A stretch of DNA of 64,000 nucleotides from Rallus limicola (lineage: Eukaryota; Chordata; Aves; Gruiformes; Rallidae), in assembly GCA_022605955.1 (NCBI GenBank), contig JAKCOZ010000006.1, positions 868,001 through 932,000 on the forward strand. Direction: 5' to 3'. The first letter of the stretch is position 1, and each line of letters opens with the position of its first letter. Both the position numbers and the translations under genes were made by a program. The notes beneath the pieces were generated by a model. The model was given only the letters and a program-made list of their open reading frames with translations, was not told the DNA's origin and ran no database searches. Shown here in pieces: positions 35,658 to 48,111 of the stretch.

Positions 35658-36305
35658 ATCATAGAATCATAGAATGTGTTAGGTTGGAAGGGCCCTTTAG
35701 AGGTCATCTGGTCCAACCCCCTGCAGTGAGCAGGGACATCTTCACTAGAGCAGGGCGCTCAGAGCCCTGTGAAGCCTGAATTTCAGTATCTCCAGGGACA
35801 GGGCCTCCACCACCTCTCTGGGCAACTTGGGCCAGTGATCCACCACCCTCATATTGAAGAGGGTGGTGGATCATATTTTTCCTAATACCCAACCTAAATC
35901 TCCCCTTTTCCAGCTTAACCCATCACTCCTCGTCCTGTCACTCCATGCCCTTGGGAACAGTTCTTCCCCAGCTTCCTACAGGCACCTTTCAGGGACTGGA
36001 AGGGGCTCTAAGGTCCCTTGGAGCCTTCTCTTCTCCAGGCTGAGCCAGCCCAACTCTCCCAGCCTGGCTTCACAGCAGAGCTGCTCCAGCCCTTGGGGCA
36101 TTTTTGTGGCCTCCTCCTTGTCCTTCTTGTGCTGAAGGCTCCAGAGCTGGACCCAGCACTGCAGGTGAGGTCTCCCCAGAGCAGAGCAGAGGGGCAGAAT
36201 GCCCTCTCTCCATCTGCTGGCCACACTCCTTGGGCTGCAGCCCAGGATGGTATTGGCCATCTGGGCTGTGAGTGCCCAGCACTGGTTCATGTCCAGTGAC
36301 CTGAC
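35658..36305 (-). mobile_element. CR1 LINE copy, group D, carrying a palindrome
   Basis: Starts ATCATAGAATCATAGAATGT. At 35836-35873 a 15-base perfect inverted repeat with an 8-base loop replaces the expected sequence. It is shorter than sister copies in the middle (the usual GATGTGCTCCAGCAGG is missing near 36112). Confidence 0.92.
35836..35873. repeat. Perfect hairpin (15-base arms, 8-base loop)
   Basis: The left arm TGATCCACCACCCTC and right arm GAGGGTGGTGGATCA flank ATATTGAA. The left arm is normal CR1 sequence. The right arm is its inverse and has no counterpart in sister copies. Confidence 0.95.
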
Positions 36306-37486
36306 AACACATCTCAGCCCTGCTTCTCTGGTCCATCCTTGTCCCTGCAAGCTTTGCAAGCCCTTTTATCTTTCAGCCTGGACTCTTGTGTCCACAGTCT
36401 TGCATTGGAGGGATCCCTGTGAAAGCCAGGAGCCAAGCTAGCACTTGATTCACATTTCCAATATGTGAGTCCAAGAAGTTTGAGAGATGAAGGAGTGCCT
36501 TAGCATTTTATGTTGCTGAGGCTTTAGAATAATGTAAACACATTATTTGCATATGGCTTTTAAAATAACCATATCCTAGAAAATATATAGTGGTTATATT
36601 GGCCCAGCTTGGAAGGAGATGATGGCTTTGTGGGTGATGGGAAGCCTGTGGTGTGCTGAGATGGAGCATGAGGCAGAAATCCAGGCAGAGGAGGTTTTCA
36701 AGTGATGTAGAGAGAAAGTTGCACCATTGCCTGCTGAACCTTTGGCAAGGAACTGTGTGCTCTGTCAGTCATGTTGATGTTGAAAAGACGTACCAGGATA
36801 AATACATAGTTTCTTCATTTAAGCTATTTTTTATTTAAATTTGGAGACAACCTCAGCCAGTCTTTCATTTCTCAACTGTTCCCATTAACATTCACATGCA
36901 GAAGAAAAAGTAGATGCTTGCCATGAGCTTCAGCTACATCTTTGTGTTGCCTTGTTGAAGGATATATTAAATTTTGCAAGTTTACATCAAAAGCAATATA
37001 GATGTGGTAGATACAATGCAGCGTGAGCATGCCTGCAAGGAGAAGTCAACACAGTCACAGGGCAGGGTTGACCACATCACCCTCAGGCATGGTTTCTCCA
37101 TGATGTCCTTGGTGCTCCAAAGCAGGAGGGTGGTTTTGCAGTGCTCCCCAGCTTGCAGAGCCACCAATGATGGATCACAGTTCAAATCCAAATCCGTGGT
37201 TTAGGATGGTCCTCACCCAAATGAAGTTGTGTGTGAAAATAATTGTGCTTTGAATATTTTGTAGGAAGACCTTTTCCATGTGAAGTCATGTAAGAAAAAA
37301 ACCCATAACTGTGTCAATATATTGATTCTTTTTTTTTTCTTTTTCAAGTGCCTCAAATTATCTCTTAGGAAGTATATTTTGGTGTAAAGAATTAATGGCA
37401 GTTTTCTACTGCTGTCTTTTTTGATTGCAATTTGTAATACCATCTAAGAAATTCCTCTGGATGGCTCATCCCTTTAGGGCTCTGAG
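36306..37486. other. Single-copy spacer
   Basis: About 1.2 kb, partly purine-rich (36600-36720). No exon or named repeat. Confidence 0.45.
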
Positions 37487-37914
37487 GATGATGAAAGGCC
37501 TGGAGCATCTCCCCTGTGAGGAAAGGCTGAGTGAGCTGGGGCTGTTCAGCCTGGAGAGAAGCAGCCTGAGAGGGGATCTGATCAATGGTTATCAATAGCT
37601 GAAGGGTGGGACACAGGGGGACATGGGCAGCCTCTTCTCAGTGTCTGTGGGGACAGGACAAGGGGCGATGGCCTCAAGTTGGAGCACAGGGAGTTCCCCC
37701 ACAATCTGGGCAAGAACTTCTTCCCAGTGAGGGTGAGGGAGCCCTGGGCCAGGCTGCCCAGGGCGGTGTGGAGTCTCCTTCTCTGGAGAGATTGCAGCCC
37801 TGTATGGACACCGCCCTGTGTGACCTGTCCTAGGGACCCTGCTTTGGCAGGGGGTTGGACCTGATGATCTCTGGAGGTCCCTTCCAAGCCTGTGATTCTG
37901 TCTGATTCTGTGAT
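37487..37914 (+). mobile_element. CR1 LINE copy, group E
   Basis: Begins GATGATGAAAGGCCTGGAGC and ends TGTGATTCTGTCTGATTCTG. The tail octamers carry a CTGATTCTG variant. Confidence 0.93.
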
Positions 37915-38707
37915 TATCTTTCCTCATTTAAAATCCTCAGGTTCTACCGAGGGTTTCTGCTTTAAGTCCTATATCATAACTACTAGTTTTCTTTTTTTTT
38001 AAGGTAATTTACCTACTTGTCAACTCATAACACACGAAGAGGCTGATATAAACCATCTGATTTTCATTTTGCTCAACATAATGCCTTTCAATCTAACTTC
38101 TGAGGTTTCTTATGTTTTTCCCCCACTTCCCTTTTCCATCCCAGTCTATTAATATAATTTACTGTATCTGGATGGAACTGGTAACTTTTTTCTTCCATTT
38201 CCCAGGCACTCTCATGGAGATGTTATCTATAAGCCAGCCCCACAACCCACAGCACAATACTTCATTATGGATTTGCCAAGTCTCCAAATTTTTGCTGAGG
38301 AGCTGGCTTCTGGATTTAGTTCTTGAGGGGATAGCTAGGAACGTAGCATAAAATCCCCAAATCCTTTAAGAACTGTAAAATAAAGACAAAAACTCTTCCA
38401 GAAACACATTGTGATTGCTCTTTTAAAAGTAGGGGGCATAGAGTGACCCAAGAAGCCTTGTATTCATGTTAGGAGCTGCCACATGGGACAGAGGGATTGG
38501 GTTTTATCTGATAACCTGAGTCTGCAGGTTATAGTATTTCATGGCATTTTTCCTTTGGCAGAGCTTGATTTGCTCTGCAGTGGGTGGTTGAGGAAAGCCA
38601 TCTGTGGTGGGACATTGGGATGGACATGTTGGGAATTGCTGTTGGGATGCTTTTTGTGATTTCCTCCCATCTGCAGAGAGGTATCAACAGTGCCTTGTGT
38701 TCCTGAG
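37915..38707. other. Single-copy spacer
   Basis: Unique AT-rich DNA. Nothing recognised. Confidence 0.5.
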
Positions 38708-38868
38708 CAGAACAGTTTGGGTTGGAAGGGACCTTCAAAGATCACCTACTCCAACCTATGGGCAGGGACACCCTCCACTAGCCCAGGGTGTTTAAGGCCA
38801 TCCAACCCAACCTTGAACCCTGCCAGGGATCCAGGGGCAGCCACAGCTTCTCTGGGTAACTCATTCCA
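38708..38868 (-). mobile_element. CR1 3' end, group G
   Basis: AACAGTTTGGGTTGGAAGGG, then GGGCAGGGACACCCTCCACT and CCTTGAACCCTGCCAGGGAT. The octamer tail is lost. Confidence 0.87.
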
Positions 38869-39619
38869 TCACTAAGGAGGGGACCTCAGTCCCAAGGAGT
38901 TCCAGCTTTAAATCTTGAAGAAACCCTGTTGGTAAAAGCCCACATGGAAGTGGGAATAGACAGGTTTTTCTAGCTTCAGTGTTCTGGATCTGTACATGTA
39001 CAGATCTGTACATGTGTTCTGGATCTATACTGGATCTGTTTCGTGCTTCATGAAACATGGAAAATACTGTCTTTCTTCTGGGACCTTCCAGTCTAACTCA
39101 AGCCACATGGGATATTGGGGGAAATAAGTTATACCTAATTAAATCTGGACACTGGTGAGTGCTTTAGATCCTTTGGAATATGGGCTTGAGTGTCAAAAGA
39201 CCTCAAAAATGTGAACAGCATATGGCTGTAGCCACAAAACTTATTTGCTTAGTACTTGCTTGGTGTCTTTTTGGTCTGAGCTGTTGAGCTTGCATGCGTT
39301 GTGAACACATATCTCCCACCTCTGCAGCACCCACACAGATATTATGCATTTTAGGAGAGCTTGTTGTGTTTCTAACATTATAAATATTTCAAGATGTGTT
39401 ACTAAAACCCCTCCTGTTCTTCCACGTGGACAGGCAGCACTGAATTCATGCCAGAGCTTTTGGTGGTCTGCAGCCCACCTACGGTCCTATGGCAGTCCGT
39501 GTGAATTGGAAAGTGCTGTCAGCACCTTCCTCCCCTGTGTCTCCAGTTGATAAATCACATATGAAGCGTTTTGTAGTTTTATCTTTCCTTGTACTGTACT
39601 AATCTGCTGTGCACTCGGT
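38869..39619. other. Single-copy spacer with a palindrome
   Basis: Unique DNA apart from the palindrome and local repeats at 38981-39040. Confidence 0.5.
38987..39006. repeat. Perfect 20-base palindrome
   Basis: GATCTGTACATGTACAGATC is its own reverse complement. The flanking words GTTCTGGATCT (38981-38991) and GTTCTGGATCT (from 39016) form a direct repeat around it. Confidence 0.95.
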
Positions 39620-40061
39620 GCACAAAGGACATGGACCTCTTAGACCAGGTCCAGAGGAGGCCACAAGGATGATCCAAGGGCTGGAGTGCCTCTCCTATGA
39701 AGCCAGGCGGAGAGAGTTGAGCTGGTTCAGCCTGGAGAAGAGAAGGCTCCAGGGAGACCTCAAAGCCTGTTTGAAGGGCATGGAGTGATAGAACGAGAGT
39801 AATGGTTTTAAACTTGAAAAGGGGAGGTTTAGGTTGGACATTAGGAAAAAAGTCTTCATTCTGAGGGTGAGAGATGCTGGCCCAGGTTGCCCAGAGAGGT
39901 GGTGGAGGCCCCATCCCTGGAGACATTCTAGGTCAGGCTTGATGGGGCTCTGAGCAACCTGCTCTAGTGAAGATGTCCCTGCTCACTGCAAAGGGTGGGA
40001 CTAGATGACCTTCAAAGGTCCCTTCCAACCCAATGCAGTCTGTGATTCAATGATTCTGTGA
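39620..40061 (+). mobile_element. CR1 LINE copy, group D
   Basis: Starts CACAAAGGACATGGACCTCT and ends TGTGATTCAATGATTCTGTG. It has an internal deletion after GACCTCAAAGCC compared with sister copies. Confidence 0.92.
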
Positions 40062-40813
40062 TCTGCCATCCATCATAAGAGCCATAGACATCCCCTGCTC
40101 GTCCCCACAAAATAGTACACCTGGGTAACACCACACAAGTCTTGGGATTTTTTAAAACAAGCCTGACCACTTTCCCATGTCAAAAACAAGCAAAAGAGGA
40201 GCTGCCACAAATTTATCACATCTGCTTGAGCAACCAGGAGAATGCACCTCAACCATAAAATACGATCTACTTAATTAGCTGTAATTGCTTTGCTGAGTTG
40301 GACTATCATAGAAATCATTGTTTTATAGGAAGCAAATGAAAATTTCCCTGTGCTAAAACATCCCTGGGCTGTCACCCCTCAGCTGTGGTTTTTAATATGG
40401 TTGGTGTTTCTTCTGGGCAGAAGTCTGTAAGGAATAAAATATTTACAAGATGGGGGGAAAGGATTTTTATTTGCTTTTTCATAGGTTTTTCTTTTCTTTC
40501 TTCTAAAGCTTTCTGAAGAGAAGCTCTACCAGAACAGCTGCTGCAAAAACATAGCTCTAATTAAAATGTTTCCTGAAATTAGTTCCTTCTTTCCTTTTTT
40601 TTTTTTTTAGGAGAGGGATTATAGGGCAAGAATATGGTTTCTATACACTTCTTTAGGAAGTGATGGGATTGAGAAATTCAGTTTATGGACCAGAAGTAGT
40701 AAATGCTGCATAACCCCATGATTTCAGTGCTCTTCCTCCTTGGCTTTCAGTGAATTGGGCAGGAGCTGCATCTGCTGGTGGGTTCTTTAAGGTCTGGTGG
40801 GTGGTTGGGAGAC
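40062..40813. other. Single-copy spacer
   Basis: AT-rich DNA with a T run near 40596-40610. Nothing else. Confidence 0.5.
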
Positions 40814-40885
40814 ATCATAGAATCATAGACTGGTCTGGGTTGGAAGGGACCCCAAGGATCATAGAGTTTCAACCCCCCTTCCAAG
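40814..40885 (-). mobile_element. CR1 3' tip, group A
   Basis: Only about 72 bases: ATCATAGAATCATAGACTGG, then TTGGAAGGGACCCCAAGG. It is cut at AACCCCCCTTCCA, about 30 bases before an oppositely oriented older copy begins. Confidence 0.92.
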
Positions 40886-40917
40886 CCAACTCTTGTCTGG
40901 AAGATGAAAGACAACAG

Positions 40918-41498
40918 CGTTCTGACCTGTATTAAGAACAGTGTGGTGAGTGGGAATAGGGGAGTCATTGTCCTCCTTGAGTGCTGGGTTCAGGTTTGGG
41001 CCTCACTACAGAAAAGACCTTGAGGTGCTGGAGTGTGTCCAGAGAAGGATGTTGAAGCTGGTGAGGAGACTGGAGAATAAATGTCATGAGGAGCAGCTGA
41101 GGGAACTGGGGCTGTTTAGTCTGGGGAAAAGGAGGTAGAGAGGAGGTCTGATCACTCTCTACAACTACCTGAACAGAGGGTGTGGAGAGGTGAGGGCTCT
41201 TCTCCCTAGTGACAAGTGATAGGACAAGAGGGAATGGTGTCAGGCTATGTCAGGAGAGGTTTAGATTGGAGATTAGGAAAAACTTCTTCCCAGAGAGGGT
41301 TGTTTGGCATTGGAACGGGCTGCCCAGGGAGCTTCTGGAGTCTCCATCCCTACAGGGATTTAAAAGACGGTTGGATGTGGTGCTGAGGGACATAGTTTAG
41401 TGGTGGTTGGCTGGTTAGGGTGATGGTTGAACTTGATGAGATGAAGGGTTCCTTCCAACTGAGACAATTCTATGATTCTGTGGTTCTATGATTCTATA
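40918..41498 (+). mobile_element. CR1 LINE copy, distinct older subfamily
   Basis: ORF2 C-terminus in a variant form ([20 protein letters not shown], later [20 protein letters not shown]). The 3' tail is the longest here, with four octamers (ATTCTATG, ATTCTGTG, GTTCTATG, ATTCTATA). Confidence 0.92.
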
Positions 41499-42782
41499 AA
41501 GACCTCGGGATAAGGGGTCTTTGTAAGATCACTGTATTTCTCCTCTCTTTCCAAGAGAACCTTTTCAAATCCAAGATGGTAAAATCAGATTTTATTTTCA
41601 TCAGAGCCTTTTTTTTTTTCTTTTTAAAGGCCACTGTGGAGATTTGCCAGTTCAAATATTATGTATTCTCAGCTTCCCTCAAGCACAATTTGAATTTAAT
41701 CTCCTGGCCCAAATACATGTGAGAGACCCATTAAGCCTTTTAACACCCAAAAACTGGTTTTGTTAATATTCTGTGTGTGCTCCATCTGCTGCTGTGTTTG
41801 TCTAAAGCTAATGTATTTGAAAGCAATTCTCTTTGCTGGTCTATGTCCAAAATGTCCAAAATACCATATGGACATTTTAAAGTTAATTAGCATTTTTAAA
41901 TTCAGCATCTAAGTTAAGGATGTTGTGATACTGAAACCTGAGTTTAACTCAAGCTTAGCTTGTTCTTGCAACCCCAAATTTTTTAGCATTTTGAATTTTT
42001 ATCTTTGCTAACCCTCACAAATTAAAAATTCTGCCCTTTAAAAATGTCCCTTTGGGGCAATAATTTGATTCTGTAACCTAGTTGTCATCATCTTGGAATT
42101 GCCCATTACTACAATTAGCTGAAATAGGAAATTCAGTGTCCCTAGAGATCTTCTTGGTGTGAATCAAGACCAGCTCTGGTGAAATCAAGAGGATGCTGCC
42201 AATGTCAGAGGAAAATGTGAGTATAAAAAGCAGAGATAGGAAGCATGACAGTGCTTGTGCTACAGGAAAGACTTAATTTCTGGGCAGATTTTGTTGTGTT
42301 AATCCTTGATCACTCTCTGGGGATGCCCAGGGCAAGCTAAACCAACAGCACCAAGGACCTTGGCTTTGGCAGCACACATGGAATAATATTTTTAAGGTAC
42401 ATCCAACACCAGCAAATTAAATTGAAACATCTCGAATAAGAAAAACTAAAAATAATGCCTGGCCAGGTAAGGAGCTTCTTGCCATCGCTTCTTTTCCAAG
42501 CAAACGCCTGGTCCTGTGAAGTTGTAATCTGAGAGAAACATTTTTTGACACCTATTAGTCCACCTTTAGCTCCTCCTGTAGATGTGGCACTGGTTGCCTG
42601 AGGTTTTTAGCAACAAACCCTCCTATGTGGAAAGGATAAGCAGTGATTTACCCCAGAAAACATTCATACTGCATCTTGACATCACTTGGTATGATGATAA
42701 ATGAAGTGGGAGGATAGCCTTGTGCCACATGGCCCAAACAGGGTCATCTTCTGTTTGGGTTGTAGTTTCTGGGTGACACACA
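41499..42782. other. Single-copy spacer, long CR1-free stretch
   Basis: About 1.3 kb, AT-rich. A TATAAAAAG word near 42223 has no promoter context. No exon. Confidence 0.5.
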
Positions 42783-43065
42783 TAATCACAGATTCGCAGA
42801 CTCAGGGAGTTCTGGAGATCCCCCAGTCCCACCCCTGCCAGAGCAGGGTCCCTTCAAGCAGGCTGCACAGGACAGTGCCCAGGATCACAGGGTTGGGGTG
42901 TCTCCAGAGATAGAAGGAGACTCCCCAAGCTCTCTGGGCAGCCTGGCCCAGGGCTCTGCCACCTGGGGAAGAAGTTTCTCCTCAGGGTTGGGTGGGACTT
43001 GCTCTACTCCAGTTTGTACCCATGGCCCCTTGTCCTGTCCCTGGGCACCCCTGAACACGTATTAA
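42783..43065 (-). mobile_element. CR1 LINE copy, group F
   Basis: ATCACAGATTCGCAGACTCA, then CCCACCCCTGCCAGAGCAGG. Ends near CCCTGAACACGTATTAACCC. Confidence 0.92.
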
Positions 43066-43394
43066 CCCACATCCTCCCTCCATCAAGGATTTATCAGCAT
43101 TGAATTGCAACAAGCTTGCTTGTCCCTCAGTGTTTTGGCATCTCTGGATGAGAAACTGGGATTTTCCTTCCTCCTTCCAGCCTTTTAAACCATTCTTCAC
43201 GTGGCAAAGTTCATATTGCAAAGTTGCAGGGACAAAATGACTGCTGAGACATCTGTAGGTATCGAGTGTGTGAGAGGCACTTTCTAGTAAAGATGCTTCT
43301 GCATTAAAACCAGGAATATTTTGGACTCAACTGCCCTAAACACCAACCCAGGAGAAAAAAAAAGGAATTAAGACAAAAATTAAACAAGAGCAAA
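43066..43394. other. Single-copy spacer
   Basis: Unique AT-rich DNA. Nothing recognised. Confidence 0.45.
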
Positions 43395-44200
43395 TTCACA
43401 GAATCACAGAATCACAGGGGTTAGAAGAGACCTTCAGAGCTCATCGGGTCCAAACCCCTGCCAAAGCAGGGTCCCTAGGACAGGTCACACAGGGCGGTGT
43501 CCAGACGGGGCTGGAATCTCTCCAGAGAAGGAGACTCCACACCCCCCTGGGCAGCCTGTCCCAGGGCTCCCTCACCCTCACCAGGAAGAAGTTCTTCCCC
43601 AGATTGGTGTGGAACTCCCTGTGCTCCAACTTGAGGCCATCACCCCTTGTTGTGTCTCCACAGACACTGAAAAGGGGCTGGCCATGTCCCCCTGTGTCCC
43701 ACACTTGAGATATTTATAAACATTACTATGGTCCCCCCCTTAGTCTTCTTTTCTCCAGGCGGAACAGCCCCAGCTCCCTCAGCCTTTCCTCACAGGGGAG
43801 ATGCTCCAGGCCTTTCATCATCTCCCTGTCCCTCCTCTGGACTCTCTCCAGGAGATCCCTATCTTTTTTATCCCAGGGAGCCCAGCACTGGACACAACAC
43901 TCCAGGTGGGGCCTGACCAGGGCAGAGCAGAGGGGGAGGATCCCCTCCTTTGACCTGCTGCCCACACTCCTCCTGATGCCCCCAGGATCCCACTGTCTCT
44001 CTCAGCCACCAGGACACACTGCTGGCTCATGGCCACCCTGTCACCCAGCAGGACCCCCAGGTCCTTCTCCACAGAGCTCCTCTCCAGCAGCTCACCCCCA
44101 GCCTGTGCTGATTCCAGCAGTTATTCCTTCCCAGGTGCAAGACACTCCTGTTGCTTTTATTAAACCTCATTAGGTTTCTCCCTGCCCAGCTCTTAATTAC
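43395..44200 (-). mobile_element. CR1 LINE copy, group E, long
   Basis: Three-octamer inverted tail at 43395. The minus strand reads ORF2 up to NLMRFNKSNRSVLHLGRNN-like residues near 44130-44180. One of the longer group E members. Confidence 0.93.
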
Positions 44201-44867
44201 AAAGTCCATGAAGGCATCAGAGATGCATGCTGAAGTCAGTTCCCTTTCCATAGCTGAAAGTACAGAGGTCTTGCTCACATTACCCCCTCTGTTGCAGAGC
44301 AGAAATTACATCTGAAACAAAATGCCAATGCTCCAATAATTTATTTTTTATTTTTTATTTCCTTCCGGCCTGGAAACGGAGCTGAAAAGGGTGAATTGGG
44401 TATTAGCCAGATGAACAAGTTCATTTTGGAAATCACAAAAGGCTTTTTTCTGACTAGCTATTGTAAATACCCTTCTATAACCTGAGGGCACAGAGAGCTG
44501 GGGCTTGCTCTTGTGCCTGCCTGAGTTTGCATTATAAACTCCTCCAGAAGGAGCCTACCAGAAATCTTCCCTTCAAGACCCATCTAGAGTTGCCATAGAA
44601 ACTCTGCCAGAGCAAAAGGAGACCTCAAGTGCCTGCTTCTGAAAGCGTGAGGCTGTCCTTGCCCTCTGCAAGATTGCATGGAGATGGTGAATTCATGACA
44701 GAAAAGTGTTTGTGCTTCTGTAGCATCGTGTGTGCAACTATGTGGGTGTTCGTGGGTTGGACTCCTGGGTTGCCAGAGGAGAAGGGATGTCTCTGGGACC
44801 AGAGGATGCTCATCTCCTCCAGGAAGGTGCTTAAAATCCAATATGATGGAGCCTTCTCTGCATCAGA
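44201..44867. other. Single-copy spacer
   Basis: Unique DNA. A plus-strand frame (44629-44919) runs into the next CR1 and is not supported as a gene. Confidence 0.5.
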
Positions 44868-45560
44868 ATTCATAGAATCATCAAATTACAGAGTCTCCAG
44901 AGCTGGAAGGGACCCCTAAGGCCCATGGAGTCCAAGCCCTGGCTCCACACAGGCCCAGCCCAGTCAGAGCAGGGCACTGAGCGCATCGGCCAGACGCTTC
45001 TTGCCCTCAGCCCAGCTCGGGGCTGGGACCCCTTCCCTGGGGAGCCTGTGCCAGCGCCCGACCCCCCTCCCAGGACAGAACCTCTTCCTGGCACCCAGCC
45101 TAAACCTCCCCTGGCAACTTCATGCCGTTCCCTGGGCTTCCAGCCCTGGGCCCCAAAGAGAGGAGAGAGATCGGCGCTGCCCCTTCGCTCCCCTGGGCAG
45201 GAAGCCACAGACCCCATCAGGTCTCAGCCTCCTCTTCTCCAGGCTGAGCAACCCCAGGGACTTCAGCATCTCCCCATGAGCCTTCCCCTCCAGACCCTTC
45301 CCCATCCTCCCAGCCCTCCTCTGGACACTCTCCAAAGTTTTTGTGCCCCTCTTGTCCCTTAGCACCCAAACCTGCCCCCAGGACTGGAGGTGAGGCCACC
45401 CCAGTGTGGAACAATCCCCTCCCTGGACTGGTCCTTCCAGGCTTGATATGCCCCAGGATATGATTGAGCCCTCCTGACTGCCTGGGCACGCAGCTGGCTC
45501 ATGGGTAACTTGCTACTGACCAGGACCCCCAAATCTGTCTCAGTGTTGGACCAGTCAACC
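44868..45560 (-). mobile_element. CR1 LINE copy, group B (young), longest
   Basis: Group B member with the longest 5' extension, reaching the residues TETDLGVLVSSKLPMSQLRA on the minus strand. The CpG-rich 3' block is essentially that of 29361 and 58273. Confidence 0.94.
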
Positions 45561-46155
45561 TTCACTTGAAGGTAGAAAACCAGTACCACAAACACAATGT
45601 GCTCTTCTTCCTTCTTTTCAGCTATATCTCCCCCAAATTTCAATTTACTGCAGCTCTTTTCCTTCCAACCTCTGCACTTCAGGGCAGATTTCAGTTCAGA
45701 CAAAGAAATGCATATTCAGCATGGAGAATGCATGTTGTTATTCCATTAAAGATGCATGAATTGAGCAAGGCTACAGCTCACTTTCCCCAAACTACATCTC
45801 ATCTCTAAGCCAGTGAGAACAGAAGGCGACTTCTGCTGGTGAAGTAAGCAGGTTTATGCTGGGTACACACAAGAAACCAGAGGTTTTCAGATTTAAAAAA
45901 AGAAAGCAACCCCATTGCTTTTCTGACTGTAAACTCCCATTAGTTTGTCGGTTTGGATCATTTCAGCTGCCATTTAGGAAGCCCTTCTGTGGCATCTCCT
46001 CACCTGCCATGCACCCATGTTGACCTTCCAAATGTTAGAACAGCCCCAGAAAATGCTTTCTGTGATATCCATGAAATGGCAAAGGAAGAAATGTCTGGAC
46101 AGGATGAAAAATGAGCTGTGTGTAGTCACTGTGAGCAAGAGGAATGATTAAATGT
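45561..46155. other. Single-copy spacer
   Basis: Unique AT-rich DNA. Nothing recognised. Confidence 0.5.
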
Positions 46156-46326
46156 AATCCTAGAATCTCCTGAGCTGGGAAGGACCCATCAGGCCCATGG
46201 AGTCCAAGCCCTGGCTCCACACAGGCCCAGCCCAGTCAGAGCAGGGCACTGAGCGCATCGGCCAGACGCTTCTTGCCCTCAGCCCAGCTCGGGGCTGGGA
46301 CCCCTTCCCTGGGGAGCCTGTGCCAG
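46156..46326 (-). mobile_element. CR1 3' end, group B (young), short
   Basis: A 171-base copy: AGAATCTCCTGAGCTGGGAA, then GAGCGCATCGGCCAGACG. Cut sharply after GGAGCCTGTGCCAG. Confidence 0.94.
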
Positions 46327-47152
46327 TTCTCCTGAGGGGTACAGACATTTCTGTGTCAGAAAAAAGTTTCCTTTTCCTTTTGCAGTTGTATCAGTTTCTC
46401 TAATAAAAGATCTCTCCTCTGCCAGCAACCTTCTCCTCATTAGTCTTCTGCTTGGCTCTGGACAGGCATGTTAGAGGTTACCCAGCGTTGATGTGGGTGC
46501 CTGGCTTTATCTACAGACTGATGGCAAGCTGATTTTCAGTATAGGGGATTCCTTTGAGGAAAAGTGAAAGTCATTATTCTTCAGGGCTTATCTTGGGGAC
46601 AATAGGAGGAGTACCACTTGGTCTACATTAAGTTTAGCAGCCTTCTGCTATCATAACTTATTTTAATCCTCCCAGCTAAATATTTCCCTGGGGAACATTA
46701 TTGGATAAGGTGTAGCTGCAGTTCAGTGTTTAAGAAATAACTGTAATGGCTTCTTTATCTAGGGCTTACACTTTCCTTGGAGCAACAAACAATTTTGTGT
46801 TATCATTAGCTGCTGTTCATATCTTGTTTTGGCTTAGTCAAATACAGAATGGGGTAAATAATTGGAGGGAGCATTTCTATCATGGGACTTAAATGGCTTT
46901 ATAAAACTTCTTTCCCATAGAGACTTGTTTCAGCATAGGAAAGGAAATGACACATGTCTCTTGCCCAGAAGTTATGTTGATTGATGGTCTGTCAAGTTCT
47001 GCCACTGTGGTTTATTTATAATACATGCCTTAAATAATCAAACTAGCTCACTAATACTTTTGGACATTTGCTCCCAGTTTTCAAGATGAGTTTTGCTCAT
47101 ACAAATGAGTCCTGAACCCAGATGGCTGCAGTGAGGCCTGGAAGGTTTCTTT
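46327..47152. other. Single-copy spacer
   Basis: AT-rich unique DNA. Nothing recognised. Confidence 0.5.
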
Positions 47153-47611
47153 TTCACAGAATCACAAGGTTGGAAAAGCCCTTTAAGCTCACTGAGTCCA
47201 ACTGTCCCTGTCCTGTACTGACCCAGATTTCTCAGTACCTCATCTCCCCGTCTGTTAAACACCCCCAGGAGTGGGGACTCAGCCCCCTCCCTGGGCAGCC
47301 TGTGCCACAGCCCCACAACTCTGCCAAGGAAGAACTTTGCCCTCCCAGCTGAGCTGACCCTGCCCTGGCACAGCTTGAGCCCACTGCCCCTTGTCCCAGC
47401 TCCTGTCCCCTGGCTGAAGAGACCAGCGCCCACCTCTCTGCACCCCTGGGCAGCGCAGTGGAGGCGCTGAGGTCTCCCCTCAGCCTCCTCTTCTCCAGGC
47501 TGAACAAACCCCAGGTCTTCAGCCTCTCCTCATAAGACTTCCCCTCTAGACCTTTCCCCATCCTCGTTGCCATCCTCTGGAGACAATCCAAGAGTTTCTT
47601 GTCCACAGATT
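47153..47611 (-). mobile_element. CR1 LINE copy, group C
   Basis: TTCACAGAATCACAAGGTTG start. The 5' part switches to a variant ORF2 sequence ([20 protein letters not shown]) unlike other group C copies, so it may be a related subfamily. Confidence 0.9.
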
Positions 47612-47627
47612 CAGTTTTTTCCAAGGC

Positions 47628-47905
47628 TTGTAGTGACAGGACAAGGTGCACTGGTTTCAAACTGAAAGAAGAAAGGTTTAGATTGGACATAGAGAGGAAA
47701 TGTTTATGAAGAGGATGGTGAGCACCTGACACAGGGTGCCCAGATAAGCTGTGGTTACCCCCAGATACCTGACAGAGTTCACAAGGCCACATCAGATTGG
47801 GTTTTGGGCACCCTGGGCTAGTGTAGGGTGTCCCTGCCCATGGCAAGGGGTGGACTACATGATCTTTGAAGGTCCTTTCCAACCCAAACCACTCTGATTG
47901 CTGTG
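47628..47905 (+). mobile_element. CR1 LINE copy, group G
   Basis: Begins TTGTAGTGACAGGACAAGGT and ends CCAACCCAAACCACTCTGAT with a decayed tail. Its 5' end lies about 17 bases from the 5' end of the opposite copy at 47153-47611. Confidence 0.88.
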
Positions 47906-48111
47906 AATGCCTGGAGAAGGAAAGATGGCACAAAGCACTTTGTGTTGATGCGAAGGACATAGCCCCTCCAGACAGACCCTGATGCCTTCAGCATAAGCCC
48001 ACAGATCCATCCCCACCACCACTACCCTGTGGTCAGCAAAGGCTGATCTGGATGGAAATCAGTATTTAATAATTGAAACCAACAATGCTGTGAGTGCCTT
48101 TACAGCCCACA

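Noticed and set aside
41465..41498. Octamer repeats as a CRISPR-like or regulatory array
   Set aside because: They are the normal 3' tails of CR1 elements.
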